Shown piece after piece: positions 21,406-30,946 of a stretch of DNA of 64,000 nucleotides (positions are counted from its first letter, which is position 1; each line of letters opens with the position of its first letter). Location: contig OX442320.1 of the NCBI GenBank assembly GCA_949358305.1, positions 10,184,259 through 10,248,258 of the forward strand. Direction: 5' to 3'. Under the pieces are notes generated by a model. It was not told the DNA's origin and searched no databases. It worked only from the letters and a program-made list of their open reading frames with translations. The stretch comes from Strigamia acuminata (Eukaryota > Arthropoda > Chilopoda > Geophilomorpha > Linotaeniidae). The position numbers and the translations under genes are program-made.

Positions 21406-24189
21406 ATGGCCGACAAGCATGTGTGTCGTTGCAAAGAGGATTTTCCGGGCGAACCTTACCCGAAGAACTTTGCCGAACCGCCACTCCACGCAGTCGGGCC
21501 GCCCAAATTTCCATGCTGGCATCCGAACGATCCACGTGAACACAGCTATCCCAACTTCGAGATATGCCCGGTTTGTTCCGGATACGGGTACGAACTGGTT
21601 GTTTCAGGCTTGGATAAGATTTGCCGAGCGTGTGACGGGCGGGGCGATCTTCGACGCGGATTTCATCGTGTGTGGATGCGCCAGATTTATGGCTGGTGCT
21701 TGTTTCGTCGTGTGCAGGACAAAGTATACCTAATCGGGGTGGAGTTTCCACAATTTCGGCCACCAAACGGTACACCAGCCATGGTGCAAAGATTCCGCGC
21801 CGGTCATTTCAAATATTGGCATCGACTCCAGCGAGAGGCGCGACAAGTGAGGATCGTGCCTAGGAGTTGGATTTACCCGACAGCCGAGTTAATGCGCGTT
21901 ACATTTGCGCAAGTGCCGAATTTGCTCGCCGACGAAATCGCCGGTTTGGACCCGATGGACCAGGAGCAGCGGGAAGTGGACGAAGCGCAACCGACGTTGC
22001 CCCAATTCTTCCACAGCTTTCCTGGGACCGATGCGAGTCTTCAAGAGCAAATCAGCATTGCATTGGAATCGCTGGGAGACCTCGCCACTATCGACGACAA
22101 CTCTGATACCGCGCTGCCATATTTTTACCAACGTAGGCCACCATGCTCGATAAATCGAAATCCAAATCGAGAGCAACAATTAGCCATCAAGGTGCGCAAC
22201 ACTTTGGCAACATCGTCATCGGCGCTCCCGCACGACCCAACTCGCGACACGGAGACGGAACAATTCGTGCCCAGACCTTCAGCCGAGACGGTTGCCAAAG
22301 CAGCCGAAAAGATGGCGACGCTCACCATTACCACCAAGGAGGACACCGAAAGTTTGTACTCAAATTCCACTGTGTCTAACGTTGAATTCTCCACTCCACC
22401 AACAGAAATGGCGCTACGACCAGTGCCACAACTGCAGTTTATTCCTGAATCACCAGTGTTAGCGGACGATTCTGCGCAAGAAACATTGCGCAAAGAGAAC
22501 ATGGACGATTCTCAACAATCTGTTGCAACCGCTAGACCTACAGAATTTGACGTGCAATCCACCATGAGTGTGACCCCGTCGATTCTGGACATCACCAACG
22601 AAATTCGCGGTAGTGTTCCCACCGCCAAAATAAGTGATGTGCGCAGACTGGAACGAAAGATGATTGACATTCGCGACATCGACATTCCGTCTGCCAAAAC
22701 TGACTTTCCTCGGCCACGCGGACCGCCATTGAGCGCTAGACTGACACCAGCCGTAAACGCGCCGTCATCAGCATCGACGCCGAGTTTACAAATTAACCCT
22801 GATATTGACAATTTAAATATTAATTTATCTGCCGATCTTTTTCCAGCTTCGACCGTCTCCGCTGCTTCGGCCGATGTATTTTCACAAACGTACACGATCT
22901 CGCCAATTGCACCAGCAACCGAAGTTCCATCGTGTCAGCAGGCAAAACTTTCAAAAGTTCCAACTTTGCCGGTGACGCCGATTACTTATGCGCAATTTCC
23001 AGGGCGCAATGTAACTACGACCACGACATCCGGCGCCAACTTTAACATGTCAACCACCACGGCTGCCACCGCCAAGATTCCCGTAACCTCGACTAGCGTT
23101 TCGAGTACATCATCTTACCGGTCCCGACTCGATTGCGCGATTCCAAACATCGGGACTGGACTCTCATTCAAAAAAGTCGCTTCTCGTTGCGACTTAGCTT
23201 TCGATAAGTATGGAGTAACCCAAAAACCCGCCAACTCATTCGAAGTCATTGAAGAATTCCTACGAAAATACGAGGTTCAGATCTCCATTGAGGGACCCGG
23301 AGTGTCTCAAACTCGTTTCCAAATTCCATGGAAGGCCTGGAATGCGCTTATCACCTTCATGATGGTGGAGGATTTCAGTATTTACCAGGGAGACTTCCGC
23401 ATAACCCAGAAAGAGATGATGGACAGGCGGCCCCACATCGCGCGCCAGGTTGCAAAACGAATGTCCGAATGTGGCACGTACGATTCCGAGACAGCAATCG
23501 AGATGCTTGTGTGGATTTTGCATCGAGAGATCTCCGTCCATCTCTACAAAGTCCAGGACACCAGGGACTACCACAACATGATGGAGGAGAAGAGACGCCA
23601 AGAACGAGACGCGGAACACGAGTTAGAAAAAGCCCGAGTTGCCGAAGCCCACCGCCAAGCAGACGAACGTGAAGCTCGTGAGCAAGCGAAAAAAGAGGAA
23701 GAAAAGAGACGGTCGGACGAATTGCGCCTTCAAGAATTACGCAATCTGATGACAGATTCAGGATTTTACCCGATGACCGCACCATCTATCCCACCGGCCC
23801 AAGGATCACAAATTTGGGATGACACGCCTCCTCGCATCACCTTGGAGCTGCTCCCCAGTTTGTTGCCACCAGCTGCGGTCGAGTGTAATTTCGCAAATGC
23901 CAATGGACCATGTCTCCAGTTCGGGATGTCTGCTGCATCGGTCCGCCAACTTTTTCAGTCCCTTGCGTCCGCCGACCTCCGTATGAGACCAGAAGAGGCC
24001 AAACCCCTCCTCCATTCCCTGTATCTCCGATATGGAGAACTCTTTTTAGATCACTGCAAAAATGAAATTAACAGGCAAGGTGCCACAAACTACCGGGACG
24101 CAATGAGAGTTGTGGTTAACGTGGCTCTCAACATGATCAAATCATTTCGGATGCCGGCCCCGTGTAGAACCTTGTCAGGTAATCCTTAA
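21406..24189 (+). CDS. Retroelement ORF2, 927 residues, DnaJ-like zinc motifs
   Basis: An intact frame placed where env or a third ORF would be. There is no signal peptide and no membrane segment, so it is not a normal envelope protein. Near the N-terminus are CPVCSGYG (residues 54-61) and CRACDGRG (73-80), the CxxCxGxG pattern of the DnaJ zinc-binding region, with two motifs instead of four. Additional Cys and His lie before them (CRCK, CWHP). Residues of about 200-600 are low-complexity, Ser/Thr/Pro-rich and probably disordered. Around 724-785 there is a highly charged heptad-like stretch likely to form a coiled coil. The last 140 residues look folded. Possibilities are a displaced Gag-like or RNA-binding protein or an accessory protein; no homologue is recognised. 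Confidence 0.75.
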   Translation: MADKHVCRCKEDFPGEPYPKNFAEPPLHAVGPPKFPCWHPNDPREHSYPNFEICPVCSGYGYELVVSGLDKICRACDGRGDLRRGFHRVWMRQIYGWCLFRRVQDKVYLIGVEFPQFRPPNGTPAMVQRFRAGHFKYWHRLQREARQVRIVPRSWIYPTAELMRVTFAQVPNLLADEIAGLDPMDQEQREVDEAQPTLPQFFHSFPGTDASLQEQISIALESLGDLATIDDNSDTALPYFYQRRPPCSINRNPNREQQLAIKVRNTLATSSSALPHDPTRDTETEQFVPRPSAETVAKAAEKMATLTITTKEDTESLYSNSTVSNVEFSTPPTEMALRPVPQLQFIPESPVLADDSAQETLRKENMDDSQQSVATARPTEFDVQSTMSVTPSILDITNEIRGSVPTAKISDVRRLERKMIDIRDIDIPSAKTDFPRPRGPPLSARLTPAVNAPSSASTPSLQINPDIDNLNINLSADLFPASTVSAASADVFSQTYTISPIAPATEVPSCQQAKLSKVPTLPVTPITYAQFPGRNVTTTTTSGANFNMSTTTAATAKIPVTSTSVSSTSSYRSRLDCAIPNIGTGLSFKKVASRCDLAFDKYGVTQKPANSFEVIEEFLRKYEVQISIEGPGVSQTRFQIPWKAWNALITFMMVEDFSIYQGDFRITQKEMMDRRPHIARQVAKRMSECGTYDSETAIEMLVWILHREISVHLYKVQDTRDYHNMMEEKRRQERDAEHELEKARVAEAHRQADEREAREQAKKEEEKRRSDELRLQELRNLMTDSGFYPMTAPSIPPAQGSQIWDDTPPRITLELLPSLLPPAAVECNFANANGPCLQFGMSAASVRQLFQSLASADLRMRPEEAKPLLHSLYLRYGELFLDHCKNEINRQGATNYRDAMRVVVNVALNMIKSFRMPAPCRTLSGNP

Positions 24190-24363
24190 TAAACAATAAC
24201 AATTTCTTCAAATTAGATATTCTACGGTGACAACAACATCACTCGGAAAACCGTAGGACCACCTATTTTGCGCCACCATTCTCTTTGCGCAATTAAACCA
24301 ACAAATCACCACCAACAGTGTCTTTCATCATTTCTGCTCATCAGACGGTATGGGAATATTTCC

Positions 24364-24664
24364 TTACAGCGCCCGTGTAAAATTTCTCATCCGAGTTACG
24401 GAACTGGTCTTATTCTCATCCTCACATATGAGCTGGAAATTAAAAGTATTTCATCTCAGCTATTCGTTCAAGTGCCCCGAGAACAACTCCTTATAGCGCC
24501 CGCCTAAAATTTCTCTACGGAGTTGCGGAACTGGTTTTGTTTCTCGCCACCATTACGGATGCGAATGAAGTATTTCATCATAAAAATTCATCTCACACGT
24601 CCTAGAGCATCAATTTCTTATAGCGCCCTCCTAAAATTTCTCTACGGAGTTGAGGAACTGATTT
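24364..24664 (+). repeat. Triplicate of a 46-bp motif at 127-bp spacing
   Basis: Three copies begin at 24364, 24491 and 24618. Each reads TTA(C/T)AGCGCCC, then TAAAATTTCTC, CCGAGTT or CGGAGTT, and ends GGAACTG. Identity is highest between copies 2 and 3. The intervening DNA (CATTTC/TATTTCATC words) is less conserved. The same triplicate lies at 1280-1580 in the first copy. Confidence 0.85.
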
Positions 24665-26039
24665 TGTGTTCTGGCCGTTGTGTTTGTGTTTCTCATCATC
24701 ATTTTGTGTTAAGTGTTTTTCAACAAGTGTAGTATTCCACGGACTGCTGGAAACATTTATTGCGCAAATTTATCTGATCTTCATCACCGCTGGATAAGTG
24801 CTCCAAAAGTGAAGTGTTAATTTTATTATGTTTTATTTTTAAATACTTTAGCATGAACAGTTAGCCGAACAATTACGAGACTTTTATTTGCTATAGTGTT
24901 TTCTCCATTATTATTATTTTCATTATTATAATTTAATTATATTGTGGTATTTTTGAATTTAAATCCTGACTTATTCCAGAAATTATTCTAATTTTTAAAT
25001 TCCCTCAAGACTGAGATGATTATGTTTAGTTTTAGTTTGTATCATTTGAATTACTGGAATGAGTCATGATAGTGATAATTATTTGTGATATTCATAATTG
25101 TGATATATTAGTGTGATTTTTCAAATTTAGTATTTCCTCAATTTTCATAATACCTAATATTTCTAACTGTGATAATTTTCCCGTGGCAACCGGTCCGGTT
25201 GTGCATGAGGATACCTTAATCCCCATTCTTATTATTTCCCTTTAATGATTCCAAATAGTGTCATGTTTATATTTTTTGTTTATCGCGCCAACATTGCGCA
25301 ATTTTCATATTTTATGTTTATTTCTCCTATCATTCCTTACATACCTACCTGATGTTAAGTCTACATACATGTATGGTATCCCTTACCTTGTTTTGTTTCG
25401 CGCATTCATTTGCGCCATTTTCCTAAAAAAAAAAAAAGGTATCCAATCCGAATAAAACCCCCTGTTCGTAAGATAAACTCTCTTGTGACGTTCTTTATTT
25501 GTATTATTTTTTCGTGTTTAAAATTTATCCGCGTAGAAATTTATTGCTTCGTTTTACAAAGCAAATGGGTAAAATATTTTTATTGTGATGACTTAAATTG
25601 AAAGTGTATAGCCTCAAGTCCGTCCTATCCTAAAAAATTTAGTCCATGTCCTCCCGTGAGTGTCGCGTGTTTAGTTAGTCTTGTCTTCGTCCTTCAAAAT
25701 TGTTTAATCTTTATTCGATGAGTTTTATACGATTTATTTGAAAATGTTTGTTTATTATTTTTAACTTTATTGATTTATAATTTTCATTTACAAGTCGGTC
25801 GGTGAATTATTCTCAAGCTTCCTGATGAGTTAATTTTTGATTTTTGTTATTATTATTTATCTGGTGACGACCCCCTAAATTCCCATAATCATCATATTTA
25901 GTCAAGATCTTATTTAATCAAGAGTATGTTAGTCTAGACATTTGTTTCACATATTTAACCAAGATTGTATTTATTGTTGTATTGTTTTGAGTGAGTCTCT
26001 CTCTCTTTGCCTTTATTTCAACAACTATAATAAAGGTTT

Positions 26040-26052
26040 AAGGGGAGGGGGA
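26040..26052 (+). other. Polypurine tract (plus-strand primer site)
   Basis: AAGGGGAGGGGGA directly precedes TGTCAC, the expected arrangement for second-strand priming at a 3' LTR. Confidence 0.8.
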
Positions 26053-26725
26053 TGTCACGGGCACGTCTACCCGCCTATTTTTATTTTAGAATAACCCAAT
26101 CTTATTTCTTATAATATTTTCTTGTTTCTCTCACTCGTGATGATTCATCTCGCTTACTCATCTTCAGTTAATGAATGCGCAATCTGGATGATGCGCATAT
26201 CATTATTTCTACAATTGAACTCCTATTTTCACCTTTCCACCCCCTTCTCTAATTGATCTGACCAGTCACATGACTGAGTCTTCTTCTTTCCAATCATCCT
26301 AAGTTTAATCACTTCTTCTTATGCTCTCTACTGGATAACACCAATTTCCTTTAGTAACATTTAGATTTAGTCCTCTATTATTTGCGCCTTCAACAAGCGC
26401 TCCTACATCCAACCCTATTGCGCTATTTTCTAAGCCGACATCTTTTATATTATCATTGCCCGATGATATCCCCTTTCCACTTTAGGTTTATATCACCGTG
26501 CTTCCATTCTTTTATGCCTACAAACACCCGTCGTAAGCAAGGAACTGTCCAATATAAATTATGTTAGTCAAACGCGAGTATTAGGTTTCCTGAGTTTCTG
26601 GATGTCCACATTTGAAGGAAACAACGTTTAGGGAAATCTACGAACTTTGCCCATTACTATTGCGCGAATTAGTTTTTGCGCGATATTGTTTAGAATTAAT
26701 TATACCAACAGAATTAATCGTGACA
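26053..26725 (+). mobile_element. LTR, 673 bp
   Basis: It starts TGTCACGGGC and ends TCGTGACA, giving a perfect 6-bp terminal inverted repeat with TG...CA ends. It follows the polypurine tract. The end point was chosen from the inverted repeat and supported by copy 1 breaking off 20 bases earlier. Confidence 0.75.
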
Positions 26726-28289
26726 ACGTGTTGACATGTTGACGGGGAATACGAAAACGAAATTGGAAAAATTGAAAATAAATTGAAAAAAAATTAAAAA
26801 ATAAACAAAAATAACGAACAAATTCAAATTCACGTTGATTATTGTAAAAATCGCGCTACTTCTGCACTTATAACGGACCATTCACCAATTTTTCGCCCAA
26901 AATCGAAAAATAACGAGAAAAAACGAGAAAAAAAGAAGAAAAAGAAACAAATTCAAATTGATTATTCTGCCGTTTAAACGTTGAAAAATCACGTTATTTC
27001 TGCATTCATAACGGAAAATCATCCATTTCAAAACCCAATCACCGGAGAAATGATAAAGTAACCCGAAGCCCGATGACACGATGTTAAAACCCTGAGACGT
27101 TGTCATCCTAGTAGGCCAAGTAAAACATGTCCCACCCAATTGGCGTGATTGAGTTTGAGTTTATTTTAGAACTGCGCACACAACCAGAAGCTACGAAAAC
27201 GACTTAACGACTCCGTCCCATACCCATTCATCACTGCACTGTAAGGAAAACAACGTTTCTGCACTTCTAAATTGAATAAAAGAAATAAAAACCCTCAAAA
27301 ATCTTCAAAAACACCAACTAAAACGTCAATTTTCTAATTTACAGATAAAACCCAATGAATAAAACACAAAAAAAGATATTTCATACTAGAAAAACATTCA
27401 ATATGAACGGACAAAGCTGATGAAACTCACCCGAGCGAGCAGTGTTGCGTGCTAAGACGAAGAAAGTTGTAAGCTAGCTTGACTGCAAGGCGCCTTGGTT
27501 AAATAAGGTTCCGCTACAAGTACGAGAGATGACGTCAACCGCGGCGGAGAAAAGTGATGCGGAGGAGGAGAGTTTGCATTCGGACAGGCGCGGACCAATG
27601 AGAATAAAAATTGCAAATCATAAGGCAAGTGGTGGGAGAAAATTCGCCGAATAATTACTACTTACAAATTGGTCATAGTTAGACGATTTCTTTTTAATTC
27701 ACCCACTTTAACGTCTTCTATATACAAAATATCAGTTTACGGCTCTTCTGTAACGATAAACCGCGGAAACCACATCGATTTCCACGTCAAAAGCATGAAA
27801 AAATTGCAAAAAATGACCAAAAAAAAAATTATTTATCCACTTCCATTCATCTTCTTGTATACCATTGTTGTCACGTACAGGAAGTGAGAAATCATCTTTA
27901 AAGCGCCCAACAAAATTCAGCATGTACAAAAACTTGCTTTTCCTTGTTTTATTGACGCAAATTGCGGCTGCAATTCGCCCATTCGGGTCCGTCATTCAGC
28001 ATTAAAGGGTCCCAATACACATGACAAGTTGAGAGGAGAATAAAATACAATTTGCGCCGTCTCAAAAGGCGAATTTACATTTACAACAACCCTCGCAACC
28101 CTTTAGAACCAGACCATAAAAACGTTTTGTTTTCATTTGTTTTCATTTGGCACTCGAGTTGTGATTTCAAATCAATAACAACACTTGTTAGTCGGTTTCC
28201 TAGGCCCTTTTCGAGCACGCAATCAATAGAGGGGGAAGGGAGCATTTAAATCGAGCTAAAATACAATTCAGTTATTCGCCACACTCGAA
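26726..28289. other. Spacer between the retroelement and the WD40 gene
   Basis: Unique DNA. The open frames at 26882-27139 and 27732-27995 (minus) are AT-rich and unrecognised. It contains a promoter-like block at 27430-27620, described separately. Confidence 0.5.
27437..27620 (-). promoter_or_regulatory. Promoter-like block with CRE and first-exon donor
   Basis: Read on the minus strand: a CCAAT-box context (CTCATTGGTCC), the palindrome TGACGTCA (27530-27537, cAMP-response-element type), a TTATTTAA box about 40 bases further on, a possible start region, and a strong donor GCTCG|GTGAGTTT near 27437. This looks like a promoter plus short non-coding first exon whose downstream exons were not found. 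The retroelement LTR begins about 700 bases further along. Confidence 0.4.
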
Positions 28290-28644
28290 ATGGGTTGTGG
28301 CAACAGCCACGAGAAGGTTACAAGCGTGAGTGTAATCCTGAGGGAGCACGCCGGTCCAATCAACTGCATAGGAACGAGCGAGGACAGCAGTTTGCTCTGC
28401 ACCGGAAGCGACGACAAAACCGTGAGGATCTGGACGACGAAATCGCCAAAAGTCGAGTGCGTCGGACAACTGCGGCAAGTGCATTTCTTTGTCCTCGTGT
28501 CTTTCCGTAACTTTATCTTACCCGCTTCTAATGAATAGTTGAGCGTAGCAACCCGGCCAATAATAGCGCAAATAATCGGCGAAATAATTGACGAAATCCT
28601 AAACTAATTCTGAAAAGAGCAATCATTAACCTCCACACAATAAA

Positions 28645-28675
<31 letters not shown>

Positions 28676-30920
28676 TTTTAACTATTTAGATTTTAATTTA
28701 ACCTTGGAATTCAATTTTATGTTGTTTTTCTTTGCGCGCATTTGACCTTTTTGCATTTTCAAATGTCTTTCTCTCTGTTTATCGCTCGTGACAACAAAAC
28801 AAAACAAAAGAAAACAAAAGCAAACAAACAAGTGGAAAAACAGCCGAGCTAAATCGAGTTAGCAAATGCAGAAATAACATTATTAAAAGGGGGCCCGAAA
28901 TGAAATTAAGCGCAAAGTGGCCCATTCAGCCCATCATCATCGTCATAATCGTCTCTTTACTCTTTTTAATCTTTTAGAGGACACAGCAGCTACATCACGT
29001 GCTGCACTGTGTCCGATACGTTCGTCGTGTCGGGCAGTGACGACGGAACCCTCCGAAAATGGTCGCTGACCTCGTGCGAGTGCGATCACGTGTACAGCGG
29101 CCACGCGAGTTGTGTCAATCGAGTGATAAGCACCGGTAAAAATGTGCGCGAAAAAATGAGCGAGTCGAAATAATTAATTTCTCTCTCTCAGGGCAATTCA
29201 TTTTCTCGACTTCGTACGACGCGACAGCCCGAGCGTGGTTATTTGATTCGGAAGATATGAAAAGGACGGGCAGCGACTGCGTCAAGACGTTTGCAGTGCG
29301 TTATTATTGAATATTGGTGCCCATAAACATTTCATTACTTAGCAACGTTAATTTAGGGCCACGGCAATGCGGTTTTTCCTATCATTTTCATCCCGTCCGA
29401 TGGTATCCCGTCGGAAGCGAGCGGCGGAAAAATCAATATCAATGCTGGGGACACGTTAATCACCGGATCGTCCGACTGCACCGCGCGCGCATGGGCATTC
29501 GACACGGGCGAAACTATTCGAGTATTAAAAAATTGTATTTTTGTGATTTGTTTCAAATTTATTTACCATTTGTCTCGGCTAGGTGTTTGAAGGGCACACG
29601 GGGCCCGTGAGTTGCATGGCGACGGATCCGCACGGCAAAATTTTGTTTACGGGCTCGAGCGATCGAACGGTCCGCAGTTGGTCCATCGGGAGCGGCCATG
29701 CGCTCAAGACGTTCAACGGTCACGCGGCGCCCGTGCTATGCGTACAAGTATTGGATTAAATGATTAAATGCGATAAATATTCAAAAATTGTATACATTAA
29801 GGCTGGAAGTCGGTTGGTGTACTCCGGATCGCAGGATATGACGGCGCGGGCTTGGGTCGGTGAATTTGGGAACAACACTAAAGTGTACGAAGGTCACGGT
29901 AACAGCGTCACATGTTTGATGAGTTACTACAATAGGATTTGTAATTTTTCTTTTAATTAATACTAATTATTGTTGTTTTTTAAATGTTATTTCTTTTCTT
30001 AAGTGTTTACTGGCTGCGGGGATGCCATTATACGAGTGTTTAACATCGGCACTGGAGATTTGATGAATTCTTTTAAGGGACACACTGACACCATTACGGC
30101 TTTTACGGTATAGCTATGCACCCCTATTTGTACAAATTGATCAAAATTTGATTGGTTTAGTCTTCTTGGTGGTTTTTTCTACCCAGATATTGAATTCAGT
30201 TGTTTTGGTCAATTTAGACCCGCTTCGGTAGTTCTGTCATTCGCCACGGCGCTAGTGTGCTAACAGCACTAACGACCAGCAGACGACGCAATCTAAATAC
30301 GATAAACACGAAATAAAAATGGATTTAACCTCCAATTGAAAATTGAACTTTCAAAACAAAATGCAACAATATCTACCCGCTGTCGCATGGTCTAACTGTG
30401 TTTATGGTATTTTGACTGCATCGTCTGCTGTTAGCACACTTGCACCGCCCTGGTGAGTAAAACTGTAATCCAACCAAATGTTCCCTATTAGCATCCTATT
30501 GCACTTCAGCACCCCTTGCCCCATGATTGTAACGTCAAAATAGAAACACCCTGTCTGTATATGTTGCACATTTACGTTATTGAGACGAATACGGTAAGTA
30601 CCGTATCGTAGATTGCAGTTTCAATTTCCAGTTTTCATTTAAAAAAACTATTTTTTGTGGTTTTAACGTAACAAACGTACAGCACATTCAAGTTAAGTTA
30701 AATGTATTGTTTAAAATCCCAAAATGTGCGTTACGTAATTTATGGACGGCCCCTAATTGAAGGAATACGGTACTACAGTATTTTTATTTATTTACAGGTG
30801 GTTGACACTCGTCTGTACTCGGCATCCAGCGATGGGACATTACGCGTTTGGGACATTGTCAGCATTTTAAAAGCCTTACAGATCGGAACTTCAATTCAAG
30901 TACAAACAGCAATCAAATAA
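28290..30920 (+). CDS. WD40-repeat protein, WDR86 type
   Basis: Eight exons: 28290-28474, 28978-29135, 29192-29295, 29357-29521, 29583-29747, 29802-29940, 30004-30107, 30798-30920, giving 380 residues. Each exon or exon pair encodes a WD40 blade with the usual GH...(S/T)GS.D..(V/A)R.W pattern, for example TGSDDKTVRIW, SGSDDGTLRKW, TGSSDRTVRSW and ASSDGTLRVWD. Seven or eight blades make a beta-propeller, a protein-interaction scaffold. Order and spacing match vertebrate WDR86 from memory; its cellular function is poorly known. Intron 1 has a GC donor (CTGCG|GCAAGT). Intron 7 (690 bp) holds an inverted-repeat element. AATAAA at 30941 is a good poly(A) signal. The start MGCGNS suggests N-myristoylation (inference). 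Confidence 0.88.
30241..30456. mobile_element. Inverted-repeat element (MITE-like) in WD40 intron 7
   Basis: The left arm (30241-30309) and the reverse complement of the right arm (30397-30456) share GTGTGCTAACAGCA, CAGCAGACGA and ATAAACAC in order, with small differences. The loop carries no coding frame. The size and structure suit a miniature inverted-repeat element; no superfamily is assigned. Confidence 0.6.
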
Positions 30921-30946
30921 GTATACACATAAAATACTTAAATAAA

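Larger units (their letters stand above)
24190..26052 (+). other. Long 3' non-coding region of retroelement
   Basis: 1.86 kb of AT-rich DNA between ORF2 and the LTR without a supported gene. It is much longer than the few bases usual between the last ORF and the polypurine tract. It contains the three-copy 127-bp-period motif. Confidence 0.7.
23085..26705 (+). repeat. Long direct repeat, copy 2
   Basis: Matches 1-3621 with no difference noticed. Beyond 26705 it continues through the end of the LTR into unique flanking DNA, whereas copy 1 runs into the gap. Confidence 0.95.
15690..26725 (+). mobile_element. Ty3/gypsy-type retroelement, 5'-truncated
   Basis: Order from left: pol lacking the N-terminal half of the protease, a 735-bp spacer, ORF2, a 1.86-kb non-coding region, a polypurine tract, and a 673-bp LTR with TGTCAC...GTGACA ends. 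No 5' LTR, primer-binding site or gag precedes pol; the sequence to the left belongs to the dispersed repeat cluster. The two long frames are intact, and the 3' end is duplicated at the left window edge. The left limit is approximate. Confidence 0.75.

Noticed and set aside
21406..24189. ORF2 as a retroviral-type envelope gene, from its position
   Set aside because: No signal peptide, membrane segment, or glycoprotein-like Cys pattern is visible. The CxxCxGxG motifs and coiled coil do not fit.
26882..27139. 85-codon minus-strand frame with a Phe/Leu-rich end
   Set aside because: The hydrophobic end is the translation of an A-rich/GAAA tract, and there is no family resemblance.
27732..27995. 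87-codon minus-strand frame
   Set aside because: AT-rich, no domain, no convincing splice or promoter context; chance is more likely.
30798..30920. A separate WD40 gene in the last exon
   Set aside because: Phase and blade order continue directly from the preceding exon. The long intron is explained by an inserted repeat.
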